A stretch of DNA of 64,000 nt from positions 1 to 64,000 of the forward strand of contig JANWXM010000015.1 in assembly GCA_025055285.1 (NCBI GenBank), written 5' to 3'. Positions 1-8,643 of the stretch are shown piece by piece. This DNA is from Saprospiraceae bacterium. Lineage in GTDB: Bacteria > Bacteroidota > Bacteroidia > Chitinophagales > Saprospiraceae. Every line of letters starts with the position of its first letter. The stretch's first letter is position 1. The notes below the pieces were generated by a model that had not been told where the DNA came from, did no database searches, and saw nothing but the letters and a program-made list of their open reading frames with translations. Made by a program: the position numbers and the translations under genes.

Positions 1-3000
1 CCCGCTACGTTAAACTCCGCAATCTGCTGGTTCGTCTGCGGGTCAAAACCCAAAATCCGCGCTCCAACACGCTTAATGCGCGAGCAGTTGTCCGACACAA
101 TAATGTCCGGCAAGTCCACCGTCGCACAGCACTGGAACGGATCCGTACCCACCGTCAAGTTCGCCGGACACGCCAACGTCGGCGCCCCGTTGTCCGTCAC
201 CTTGATGATCTGATCGTACTCGCGGCCCAACTTCGGATCACACCAGTTGAGAATCGTCCACCGGCGGCGAATCTTGTAGGTGCCGTCGCATACGCTAATG
301 CGTACATCGCTATACGTCCAATCGTATCCGCCACACGCAATAGGCTTGCCGAAAATATACGGAAACCCTTGACGGCCTATGCTTTCCAAATACTCCGGCG
401 TTGGATAAGCGCTGCCTACGCAGGAGATGGACGGCTTGTCTATGTCGTCGTAACTGGGTGGCAGCGACAAGTCGGAAGGCTTCGGACGCAGCACGTTGAC
501 GCGCTGAAGGCATGTGGACACCCTGCCGCTAGCATCAACGGCCGTCCAACGACGCGTAATCGTCTGCGTGTTCGGGCTACTGCAAGGCTCATTGACCACC
601 GCTACGTCAGAATACGAGAGCGTGACATCCGAGCATGCCTCCATGACCGGCGTACCTGCGCCGCGGTTAACGCGATAGTTAGGTGAACCATCTGGGCCTA
701 CGAATTCAAAAGCATCAATATTCAGTCTCAGACGGTTAGGCAAGCAAGTCGGTGGTGCTTCCTTCTTGTAATTTACTTGGATATTCGGCGCCGATTGCGC
801 GTTTATCTGGAAATATGTCGCGCTGGGGAAGTCCGTAAAGGCAATTGGACCGCCCTGCATCGTCCACGGGCCATTCGTCTGCGGACCTGTTTGAGAGAAG
901 TAGTTGAATACCGGGCAAGCATCCACGCCGAAGATGAAGAACGCCTGCGTCGCTCCCGACTGCACGGTAACTTCGGTCGTCAGCGGCACTTGCGCCAGCG
1001 GGCCTGTGCCTGTAGCGAAATACGGCGGAATAACCGTAATCACCTTGGCCGCACCACCGTCAAGCGTCCAAGCTGATGCATCAGTCTCAAAACCTACGTA
1101 AGAGCCCGGCGTATTACGGCGCCACACGCGCACTTGTTTAGGCGGATTGACTGCTCCGAAGGCCGGGTTACCGTAGCGGATGCCAAAGCCTGTAATCACC
1201 AAGGGCAGCGGATCGTTGTTGCGCAGGTCGAACAAATAACCTCCCGGCGCATTGTTACCTTGTAGCGTAAAGACTACACCACCGCCATGCGGCAAGAACG
1301 AAGCCGGAAGCTGAACTGGGTCGGCTGGCAAAATGGTGATTGGGTCTACGCACGGCTTTGTCGAAGCATTGCAAGCTACGAAGGTCTCTTCACACCTCAA
1401 TACTGGCGGCAACTTATCTTCAATCGTGATCGAGCCCCAGCACATCTGACCTGTAGATGGGTCTGTCACACGCACATAGTAGGTCTTTCCTACGTCGTCT
1501 GGACCCAGCGGTGTCGGTGGGCCAAAACCTGGGAAGCTCGGGCCGCGGCTAACGCGAATCCATGGGCCGTTACCAAAGGGCAGCGTCTTGTCTACCTCCA
1601 CCACATAATTGTCGTAGCACCGATAGGGTCCACCCTCCAGCACTTGGTCAGCGTTCACAAAGGCCGAACAATTTTGGTCAACCGATATCTGCACGTTATT
1701 ATTACACGTCAAGTTTTGTGTCGGATTGGGAAACTCCCGCACGGTTACAGTGAAGCAGCAAGTAGCAGTGTTGCCCGCCACATCGGTGCCGCGGAAGCAG
1801 TTCGTCGTCACGCCAATCGGAAACTCCGCTCCAGAGGGCAAACCTGCTGTCTGTACCGGAACGGCAGGTATTTCGATACTGTAATTCACCTGAATATTGG
1901 GCGCGGACTGGGCGCCTAGCTGGAAGTAAGAGGGTGGTCCTGGGGAGAAGTCCGTAAAGGCGATTGGGCCGCCCTGCATCGTCCACGGGCCATTTGTCTG
2001 CGGACCCACGTTGGTGAAGTAGTTAAACACTGGGCAAGCATCAATACCATAAATGAAGAAGGCTCGCACCGCACCTGGAGCTACTGCGTAAGGCGTGCTC
2101 AGCGGCACTTGCGCCAGCGGACCTGTGCCTGTAGCGAAATATGGTGGGATCACTGTGATCACTTTGTTACCACCGCCATCAAGGGACCATGGAGCCGGAT
2201 TCGTCTCAAAGCCCACATACGTCCCGGCTTTCGTCCATACGCGCACTTGTTTGGGCGGATTCACAGCACCAAAGGCTGGGTTGCCGTAGCGAATTCCGAA
2301 GCCCGTAATTGTGGCCGTATTCGTACCTGTGTTCGTTAAATCAAACAAATAACCACCGGGAGCATTATTGCCCTGTAGCGTAAACACTACGCCTCCACCA
2401 TGCGGTAGGAAGCTAGCAGGCAGCTGCACCGGCGTTTGTGGCACGACAAATGGACAGTTGTCTGTGAGGCCCACTGAGTAAGAATAAAAGGTAGAGCATG
2501 CGCCTGGACCGAGATTTAACGTTACATTAGGCGGGCAGGTGATAGTCGGCGGGACGTTGTCCACCACCGTTACTGCTTGAGTGACCGACGAGACAACTAA
2601 ACCATCTGCCGGATTCACAATGCGCCAGACAATCACGTTGGGCCCCAACTGAAGACCGCTGACGGTAATTGAAGTAGCATAGGGCACCGTCTGGAAGGGA
2701 CCGCCATTGACGCTATACTGGAACAATAAACCCAGCGAAGTAACGCAGTTGCTTGGGTTCGTAGCCGGAGCGGCAATTGGCACCGGGCCCGGGCAAGCCG
2801 TTGCTGAAGCATTCACCGTAATGTTAGCGGGCTGTACCAGAGCACATTGCAAAACAGCTATCTGATCCACTACAGCCGCCCAGCCAGCTAAGGTCACCGA
2901 AAAGTCAGAAGCAAACGAAAAGGAAAGCGCCTCCGACGGGTTAGAGCCTACGGCCGCTATGCCTGTATTAGCAATAATAGTCCCGGGCGACGTGTAGAAC

Positions 3001-3401
3001 CCGCCAGCCGGCGCAGATGGGCAACCTCCACCCACACCAACAGGAGCCCCTCCACCACCCGGCACTGGGTTAGTACCAGCGGTAGCCGAGTTAAATATGT
3101 AAAGCGGGTCCCAGCTACTTTCCACCGAGAACGAGGTGAACGTTACGCGCGTGCGATGCGTCACCGGGTTGCTCGGCGCAAAAGTAATCCGGTTAGTCAG
3201 GTAGCATTGGTTGTTTGAATAGTTAAAGGTCGGGCCTCCATCGTCGTAATAGTTATAGAAGAAGCCCGCCGCACCCGTGTTGGTAAAAGTACCAGCATTG
3301 GAGTTGAACGGGTGGTTGACGTTTGTCTGGGCAATCACTGCGTGTGAGACCAAACACGCTAGCAACGCCACTACCCACATAAATGTATTTCTCTTTTTCA
3401 T
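1..3401 (-). CDS. Large secreted HYR-domain protein, 3' end outside window
   Basis: An uninterrupted reading frame runs from an ATG at 3401 to the left edge (1133 complete codons), so the C-terminus is missing. The N-terminus is a classic signal peptide: MKKR, a hydrophobic stretch, then cleavage after VIAQ. HYR-type motifs (D-N-x-P-P-T-I-T-C-P and a variant near the left edge) recur, with many paired cysteines. A module of about 180 residues occurs twice. HYR domains are immunoglobulin-like and common in huge Bacteroidota surface proteins that carry a C-terminal type IX secretion or gliding-associated tail; that tail would lie beyond the edge and cannot be checked. The likely role is adhesion or a cell-surface structure (inference). 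A small secreted protein lies just upstream on the same strand. Confidence 0.85.
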   Translation of the reverse strand, partial: MKKRNTFMWVVALLACLVSHAVIAQTNVNHPFNSNAGTFTNTGAAGFFYNYYDDGGPTFNYSNNQCYLTNRITFAPSNPVTHRTRVTFTSFSVESSWDPLYIFNSATAGTNPVPGGGGAPVGVGGGCPSAPAGGFYTSPGTIIANTGIAAVGSNPSEALSFSFASDFSVTLAGWAAVVDQIAVLQCALVQPANITVNASATACPGPVPIAAPATNPSNCVTSLGLLFQYSVNGGPFQTVPYATSITVSGLQLGPNVIVWRIVNPADGLVVSSVTQAVTVVDNVPPTITCPPNVTLNLGPGACSTFYSYSVGLTDNCPFVVPQTPVQLPASFLPHGGGVVFTLQGNNAPGGYLFDLTNTGTNTATITGFGIRYGNPAFGAVNPPKQVRVWTKAGTYVGFETNPAPWSLDGGGNKVITVIPPYFATGTGPLAQVPLSTPYAVAPGAVRAFFIYGIDACPVFNYFTNVGPQTNGPWTMQGGPIAFTDFSPGPPSYFQLGAQSAPNIQVNYSIEIPAVPVQTAGLPSGAEFPIGVTTNCFRGTDVAGNTATCCFTVTVREFPNPTQNLTCNNNVQISVDQNCSAFVNADQVLEGGPYRCYDNYVVEVDKTLPFGNGPWIRVSRGPSFPGFGPPTPLGPDDVGKTYYVRVTDPSTGQMCWGSITIEDKLPPVLRCEETFVACNASTKPCVDPITILPADPVQLPASFLPHGGGVVFTLQGNNAPGGYLFDLRNNDPLPLVITGFGIRYGNPAFGAVNPPKQVRVWRRNTPGSYVGFETDASAWTLDGGAAKVITVIPPYFATGTGPLAQVPLTTEVTVQSGATQAFFIFGVDACPVFNYFSQTGPQTNGPWTMQGGPIAFTDFPSATYFQINAQSAPNIQVNYKKEAPPTCLPNRLRLNIDAFEFVGPDGSPNYRVNRGAGTPVMEACSDVTLSYSDVAVVNEPCSSPNTQTITRRWTAVDASGRVSTCLQRVNVLRPKPSDLSLPPSYDDIDKPSISCVGSAYPTPEYLESIGRQGFPYIFGKPIACGGYDWTYSDVRISVCDGTYKIRRRWTILNWCDPKLGREYDQIIKVTDNGAPTLACPANLTVGTDPFQCCATVDLPDIIVSDNCSRIKRVGARILGFDPQTNQQIAEFNVA
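767..1313 (-). repeat. Second (C-terminal) copy of in-gene duplicated module
   Basis: This segment of the HYR gene matches the segment at 1881-2426. Both begin with codons for LPASFLPHGGGVVFTLQG and end at NIQVNY. The DNA is close to identical over long stretches, for example around the TMQGGPIAFTDF codons. The copies are offset by about 1113-1119 bp, so only small indels separate them. The near-identity suggests recent duplication or gene conversion. Confidence 0.8.
1881..2426 (-). repeat. First (N-terminal) copy of in-gene duplicated module
   Basis: Partner of the copy at 767-1313. It directly follows a HYR motif in the protein. The module is rich in Gly, Pro and aromatic residues and looks like a beta-sandwich domain; I do not recognise it as a named family. 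Confidence 0.8.
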
Positions 3402-3472
3402 GAGATGAACGTTGTTTTTAAAACCTTCAAAAAAAGAAATTTAGAGTCAGATTCAAACGGTTAAGTACAGGT

Positions 3473-3889
3473 TTAATTCTTAAGCAGATTCTTTGCCTCG
3501 TTAAATAGTGCCTGGCGCTGAGCATCCGTTAGTGTCACTCCCGGAATTACGTCTGGAGCAATGAATGCACTTGGATTCTGCTGCAATGGATGAAGCACCG
3601 CCAAATAAACTGGCTCATCTTGGTACAGGCGGCGATACACCGCTTTGAAATAATGCACACGAATGTAGGCATCTGAACCCGTGAAATTGACATTCGGGTC
3701 TTGACCGAGTACCTCCACTGTGTTCTTCACTCGAACCATTGCTTCGCCTTGGTCCACCCAATTCGTACCCACGTCTTGGGCTGAACCAATCTGCGCCTCA
3801 ACGTTCGAAGTGCCACAGAGCAGCGCTCCAAAGACGAGCAGCACTGCCGCCACAGACTTCTGGACGAGATTTGCAAACATTCTTTTCAT
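3473..3889 (-). CDS. Small secreted protein of unknown function
   Basis: 138 residues with a clear signal peptide: basic start MKRMF, hydrophobic core around AAVLLVFGALLCG, likely cleavage after VEAQ. The mature part of about 105 residues has no cysteines and is mixed alpha/beta with no motif I recognise. It lies 71 bp upstream of the giant HYR protein on the same strand, so the two are probably co-transcribed, and it may help export or anchor the giant protein (inference). The ATG at 3887-3889 is the first plausible start and gives a well-formed signal peptide. Confidence 0.65.
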   Translation of the reverse strand: MKRMFANLVQKSVAAVLLVFGALLCGTSNVEAQIGSAQDVGTNWVDQGEAMVRVKNTVEVLGQDPNVNFTGSDAYIRVHYFKAVYRRLYQDEPVYLAVLHPLQQNPSAFIAPDVIPGVTLTDAQRQALFNEAKNLLKN

Positions 3890-4876
3890 GTGTTAAGCGA
3901 TTTTAAGTTAAAAAATTTACGTTTTTGCACATTTCTATTCAAAAGAAAAGCGGCTCTTCTGAAGATCTCTACCCTCTTCAGAACAGCCGGGATAAGCCCC
4001 CAATCCCCAATGCCTCTTCCCTCTTTTCATGAGATTACTCCTTGTTATATCGACATAAGGATTATGCTATCTACACCCTATTGCGGCAAAAACCCTGCCA
4101 CTCTCGCCCCCTCATCTCAAAAGCAACCGCTCTAGAAAATGCGGAAAACTCTTTTGCCTCCTTTTTGCCACTATCGCGGCTCTAACGTATCCAAAATTGC
4201 CGATTAAAATCAACGTTTGCCTTAGCATTCCTTTTCCGGGCACAAATATATTTCTATGCTCAAAAAAAGGAGCAAGCTTTTTTAAAAAAATTTTTTTCAA
4301 CGCGGACACTGATGGGGCAGTGAACATATAAAGCCTTGTATATAAACACCTTAAATAGCTATAAAAGCTAAAGTTGTGCGGGAACGTACCTTCAATATTT
4401 TTCGTTCGCTGAGCCTAAATCCGTGTTTATAGGAGTAAACACATCTCTGGAGGGCTTCTCTCGAAACGCAGTTTCTGACCGCCGCGCTGCACGTATGCCT
4501 CAAAAGCCGAGAGGACACACTTCTGGCGTGAAAGATTTGCCAAAAGCCATGGCAAGGCTTACCTCTAACACACTCTCAAGAGACCTTTGCTACACGGTGA
4601 CGTTGCCTTCTGCACAAAACCGTCGCCTGCAACGAACGCAGCCTGTGGCAACCGGCAACGTTTATCACAGTTGACTCCATTAACTAGGCCTATGGATAAG
4701 CACTTATGTTGTTAGGCTAGAGCTCTGTCTACCGTACGGCGGCATTCTCCTTTTGAGGCTTTACTGGTGTGCAAGGAAAAACTAAGCGCTGCGACCTTAT
4801 TCCTCCAGAGAAGGCCTCATATCACCTTATGAAGCGCTTAACTTTGGGGGTCGTTTTTTGGGAGAAAATTATTTCT
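3890..4876. other. Gene-free stretch with hairpins and a possible minus-strand promoter
   Basis: About 990 bp between divergent genes with no convincing coding frame. The complement of 4243-4250 reads TATATTTG, matching the Bacteroidota minus-7 box and facing the 3889 gene, though 350 bp from it. There is a perfect 7-bp hairpin at 4423-4442. ACGTTGCC at 4600-4607 is mirrored by GGCAACGT at 4654-4661. The region may hold a long leader or a small RNA; nothing identifies it. Confidence 0.4.
4423..4442 (+). other. Perfect 7-bp stem-loop, loop TAGGAG
   Basis: GTGTTTA at 4423-4429 pairs exactly with TAAACAC at 4436-4442, leaving the 6-nt loop TAGGAG. No T-run follows, so it is not an obvious intrinsic terminator. 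It lies about 435 nt upstream of the FG-GAP lipoprotein start. Confidence 0.45.
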
Positions 4877-7800
4877 ATGAAACCTGCTTGGCTTATCTTC
4901 GGCATTCTGCATATTATGATATGTGTAGGCTCCTGTCGCCAAGAGCGCGTTCATCGAAATCAACAGGCCGTGCCGAGTGAACCTACCCTGACGGCAAAAA
5001 ATCCACTGCTGCGTTTGCTTACACCCGAAGAGTGCGGCATCGACTTTGCGAACCGCATCGAAGAAACTTATGAAAATAACATTACCACTAACATCAACAT
5101 GTACAACGGAGGTGGTGTAGCCGTAGGCGACTTTAACAACGATGATTTAGTAGACATCTACTTTATATGCAGTAATGGCAAGAATCGACTGTATCAGAAT
5201 GCTGGCGGGCTAAAGTTTCGAGACATCACAGATGCGGCCGGAGTTGGCTCAGAGGACGGCTTTGAGACCGCTGCTACGGTAGTAGATATCAACGCCGACG
5301 GATGGTTAGACCTATACGTATGTCGAGGCGGACCGGAAAAAGGCGAGGTGCGCCGCAATCGCCTGTTTGTCAACAACGGCGTAGGAAAGGATGGCGTGGT
5401 AACTTTCACGGAGCGCGCCGAAGAGTATGGCCTGGGCGATTTAAGTGCCTGTACGGGAGCTAACTTTTTCGACTTCGACAACGACGGTGATCTAGACGTC
5501 TATCTGCTCAATTACCCCACCGAAGGTGTGTATACTAATAAGGTAGAGGCTCGACTAGGGCCAGATGGCAAATACCATCCTTTGCTTCATCCGCGCTCAG
5601 AATACGACACCGATCGCCTCTACCGCAATGACACGCCAAAGGGTGGAGGCCTTGTCCGTTTCACCGATATTAGTAAGCAAGCAGGCGTGTGGAACTTAGG
5701 TTATGGACTTAGCGTTAGTGTGACTGACTTCAACCGCGACGGCTGGATAGACGTGTACGTAGGCAATGATTTCGTTCAGCCCGACCACGTCTACATCAAC
5801 AACGGCAACGGTACTTTCACAGACCGCATCCGCGATTATTTCCAGCATTGTACGCAGCATACCATGGGTACCGACCTTACAGATTTTGACAACGATGGCT
5901 GGATAGACTTAGTTGCTGCCGACATGCTGGCTGCCAAAAATTTCCGCCGTAAAACAATGCTCGGCACAGGTAGCCAGAGTAATTACACCATTATGATTCA
6001 AAACGGCTACTTTGAGCCTGTTGTGCGCAATGTGCTGCAGCGCAATAATGGAAATGGGACATTCAGCGACATTGGTTGCCTAGCGGGAATCTTCCAGACG
6101 GACTGGTCGTGGAGTGCGCTGCTCTTTGACATGGACAACGACGGCTGGCGTGACTTGTACGTTACGAACGGCTATCGGCGCGAACTCACTGACCGGGATT
6201 TTCGCGATTTTCGCCTGCCTGAAATCGCTAAAAAGGCCGCCGGACGCCCGTTGCGCGACGTATTCCCCGACTTTGAAGCGTTTATAAATATGCTGCCCTC
6301 GTTCAAGGTGCGCAACTTCTGCTTTCAAAATCGCGGCGACTGGACATTTACTGACCGCGGAGGCCAATGGATGACCATACCTGCTTCGTGGTCGTGTGGC
6401 GCTGCCTGGGCCGACTTAGACAACGATGGCGACCTAGATCTCGTGGTTAATAATTTAGAAGAACCTGCCTTCGTGTACGAAAATCTAGCCACTAACAGAC
6501 CAAACAGCAACTTTCTTCAAATCAAATTCCAAGGCCAGGCGCCTAACACTCAAGGTGTGGGCGCTTCAGTTCTTATTCGCTACGGCGGCGGCAAAGTACA
6601 ATACGCGGAAAACTTCCCTACTCGGGGCATCTTTTCCTCAGTAGAACACCTCATTCACTTTGGCCTAGGCAATACTCCTAAAGTGGATACCCTCCTTGTG
6701 CGATGGCCCGACGGAAAAATCCAAGTTCTTACTGAGGTGAAGGCCAATCAACGGTTGGTGCTCAGACAAAGCGATGCTAAGGGCTACGTAGCACATCTCA
6801 GCCCAGCGATCGCAGCGGAGCCGCTTTTCACGAGCGCACCTCAGAACGCCGGTATCCGATTTACCCACCTAGAAAACGAATACAACGATTTTGAGGCCTG
6901 GCCAATGAATATTTGGAAGGTAACGGAATTAGGTCCATTGGTAGCGGTGGGCGATGTAAACAATGACCTGTTAGACGACTTTTTTGTAGGCAATGCTTTT
7001 GACCAACCTGCTGCTCTATATGTGCAACAGCCCAATGGCACCTTCCGTCCCTTTTCCACTGCTACATGGGAGCAAGACAAGATTTACGAAGACCACGGTG
7101 CCATCTTTTTTGACGCCGATATGGATGGGGATGTAGACTTGTTTGTTGTGAGCGGAGGCGCAGAAGCTACTTCGCCCCGAGCCTTTCAGAATAGGCTGTA
7201 TATCAACATCGACGGCAAGGGAACGTTCGTTCACGCCCGCGGGGCCGTTCCCTTAAGTTCTAATGCTGGACTGCGCGCTGTAGCCTACGACTATGACCGC
7301 GACGGCGACCAAGACTTGTTTATCGGTGGACGTGTGGAGCCCGCCAAATGGCCGCTTATTCCGCGTAGCATGGTGTGGCGCAACGAACGCACACACTTTG
7401 CTGACGTGACCAGCCAGGTTGCTCCTGATTTTGAGCGCTGCGGTATGGTAACGGATCTAACGTGGGTCAACTTAGATAGCGATCCTGACCTGGAACTTGT
7501 CGCCGTAGGCGAATGGATGCCTGTAACTGTCTTCAAGTGGAAAAAAGGAAAACTGGTTAATACCACAGAGGAATTTGGTCTAAACAAGAGCAATGGCCTG
7601 TGGTTCCGCTTAGGAATTGCCGACATAGACGGCGACAAAGACTTAGACCTCATAACCGGAAATCTCGGGCTAAATACGCGCCTCACGGCTAGCGCTGAAG
7701 GCCCTCTGCGCTGTTTTGCCAGGGACTTCGACAACAACGGCACGCTCGACCCTTTTGTCGCTTACTACGAGGACGGAAAGTTATACCCCCTACTCCAAAA

Positions 7801-8293
7801 AGACGTAGTCACTAAGCACTGCCCTATCCTAAAAAAGAAGTTTCTCTATGCTAAGGACTACGGCAACGCAACCATGAGCGACCTATGGCCCAACCTGGAC
7901 GAAGCGCTTCAATTGTACAGTTATACTCTTGAGACTTGTTGGTGGGAAAACCAGGGTGGGCGCTTTACCCGCCGTACATTACCGCTTCAAGCTCAAATGG
8001 CGCCTGTACAAGGCATCATTGCTAAAGACTTCAACAACGATGGAAAAATAGACCTCTTGCTGGCAGGCAATAAGTACGGCTTCGAATACGAAACAAATCG
8101 CTGTGATGCTGGTACAGGCGTGCTTCTGTTGGGCGACGGAAAAGGTAATTTCACCTGGCAGAACCCTGTGCAGTCGGGCTTCTTCGCTAATCGAGAGGTG
8201 CGCGACTTAGCCTTCTTACGCGGACCAGCAGGGCGGGAATTCATCGTCGTAGCAAACAATAACGGGCCAGTTCAAGTGTTTGTCAAAAAATAA
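4877..8293 (+). CDS. FG-GAP/VCBS-repeat lipoprotein with ASPIC/UnbV domain
   Basis: 1138 residues from the ATG at 4877. This start gives a lipoprotein signal with lipobox VGSC; the in-frame extension upstream to 4769 does not. Many D-x-N-x-D-G-x-x-D motifs (DFNNDD, DFDNDGDLD, DIDGDKDLD) mark calcium-binding FG-GAP/VCBS repeats, which form integrin-like propellers. They flank a central ASPIC/UnbV domain (around QGVGASVLIRYGGG to VRWPDGKIQVL), and a second propeller follows. This is the CRTAC1-like family common in Bacteroidota, often near SusCD-type transport genes, although none is adjacent here. Likely an outer-membrane surface lipoprotein for binding or adhesion (inference). No obvious operon partner. 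Confidence 0.85.
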   Translation: MKPAWLIFGILHIMICVGSCRQERVHRNQQAVPSEPTLTAKNPLLRLLTPEECGIDFANRIEETYENNITTNINMYNGGGVAVGDFNNDDLVDIYFICSNGKNRLYQNAGGLKFRDITDAAGVGSEDGFETAATVVDINADGWLDLYVCRGGPEKGEVRRNRLFVNNGVGKDGVVTFTERAEEYGLGDLSACTGANFFDFDNDGDLDVYLLNYPTEGVYTNKVEARLGPDGKYHPLLHPRSEYDTDRLYRNDTPKGGGLVRFTDISKQAGVWNLGYGLSVSVTDFNRDGWIDVYVGNDFVQPDHVYINNGNGTFTDRIRDYFQHCTQHTMGTDLTDFDNDGWIDLVAADMLAAKNFRRKTMLGTGSQSNYTIMIQNGYFEPVVRNVLQRNNGNGTFSDIGCLAGIFQTDWSWSALLFDMDNDGWRDLYVTNGYRRELTDRDFRDFRLPEIAKKAAGRPLRDVFPDFEAFINMLPSFKVRNFCFQNRGDWTFTDRGGQWMTIPASWSCGAAWADLDNDGDLDLVVNNLEEPAFVYENLATNRPNSNFLQIKFQGQAPNTQGVGASVLIRYGGGKVQYAENFPTRGIFSSVEHLIHFGLGNTPKVDTLLVRWPDGKIQVLTEVKANQRLVLRQSDAKGYVAHLSPAIAAEPLFTSAPQNAGIRFTHLENEYNDFEAWPMNIWKVTELGPLVAVGDVNNDLLDDFFVGNAFDQPAALYVQQPNGTFRPFSTATWEQDKIYEDHGAIFFDADMDGDVDLFVVSGGAEATSPRAFQNRLYINIDGKGTFVHARGAVPLSSNAGLRAVAYDYDRDGDQDLFIGGRVEPAKWPLIPRSMVWRNERTHFADVTSQVAPDFERCGMVTDLTWVNLDSDPDLELVAVGEWMPVTVFKWKKGKLVNTTEEFGLNKSNGLWFRLGIADIDGDKDLDLITGNLGLNTRLTASAEGPLRCFARDFDNNGTLDPFVAYYEDGKLYPLLQKDVVTKHCPILKKKFLYAKDYGNATMSDLWPNLDEALQLYSYTLETCWWENQGGRFTRRTLPLQAQMAPVQGIIAKDFNNDGKIDLLLAGNKYGFEYETNRCDAGTGVLLLGDGKGNFTWQNPVQSGFFANREVRDLAFLRGPAGREFIVVANNNGPVQVFVKK

Positions 8294-8643
8294 GTCTTGT
8301 TTGTTTTCTAACTGTTCTAGGCATACTCACTCGCTTAGGAGAGCGGGTTCAGGATGTTCGATGGGTTTTCTAAGCGAGCGCTTTCGCCAACAGCAGGCGT
8401 GTTTTTGGCCCTCTTTGGCAATTAAAACGGCTATGTAGGCAAGTGTGCGCGCATGAGACTCTTTTTAGATGGATCTACTGCGGCGTAGCCCTTTGGTTTG
8501 CCGAAAAAGGACTCTCCTTTTTCAAGGAAAAACCGAAATGCTTCTGCCTTTAACCTTTCTAAGTTTTGGGGATGAACCAATCCCGAGTTTAAAATCTTTT
8601 GAACGCGAAACACGTTTAAAGTGAGGAAGATTCTTTTTTTGAG
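8294..8643. other. Intergenic stretch with 9-bp inverted repeat
   Basis: 350 bp between two plus-strand genes. CTCGCTTAG at 8330-8338 is mirrored perfectly by CTAAGCGAG at 8370-8378, 37-77 nt after the FG-GAP gene stop. The 31-nt loop and lack of a following U-tract make it a weak terminator candidate. I see no coding frame of interest and no known metalloregulator site ahead of the copper ATPase. Confidence 0.35.

Noticed and set aside
4423-4674. 83-residue open frame on the plus strand
   Set aside because: Starts within a hairpin, has no recognisable motif and an erratic residue composition; read as non-coding.
4691-4699. TATGGATAA, a DnaA-box-like 9-mer
   Set aside because: Single one-mismatch box with no others nearby; expected by chance in 64 kb.
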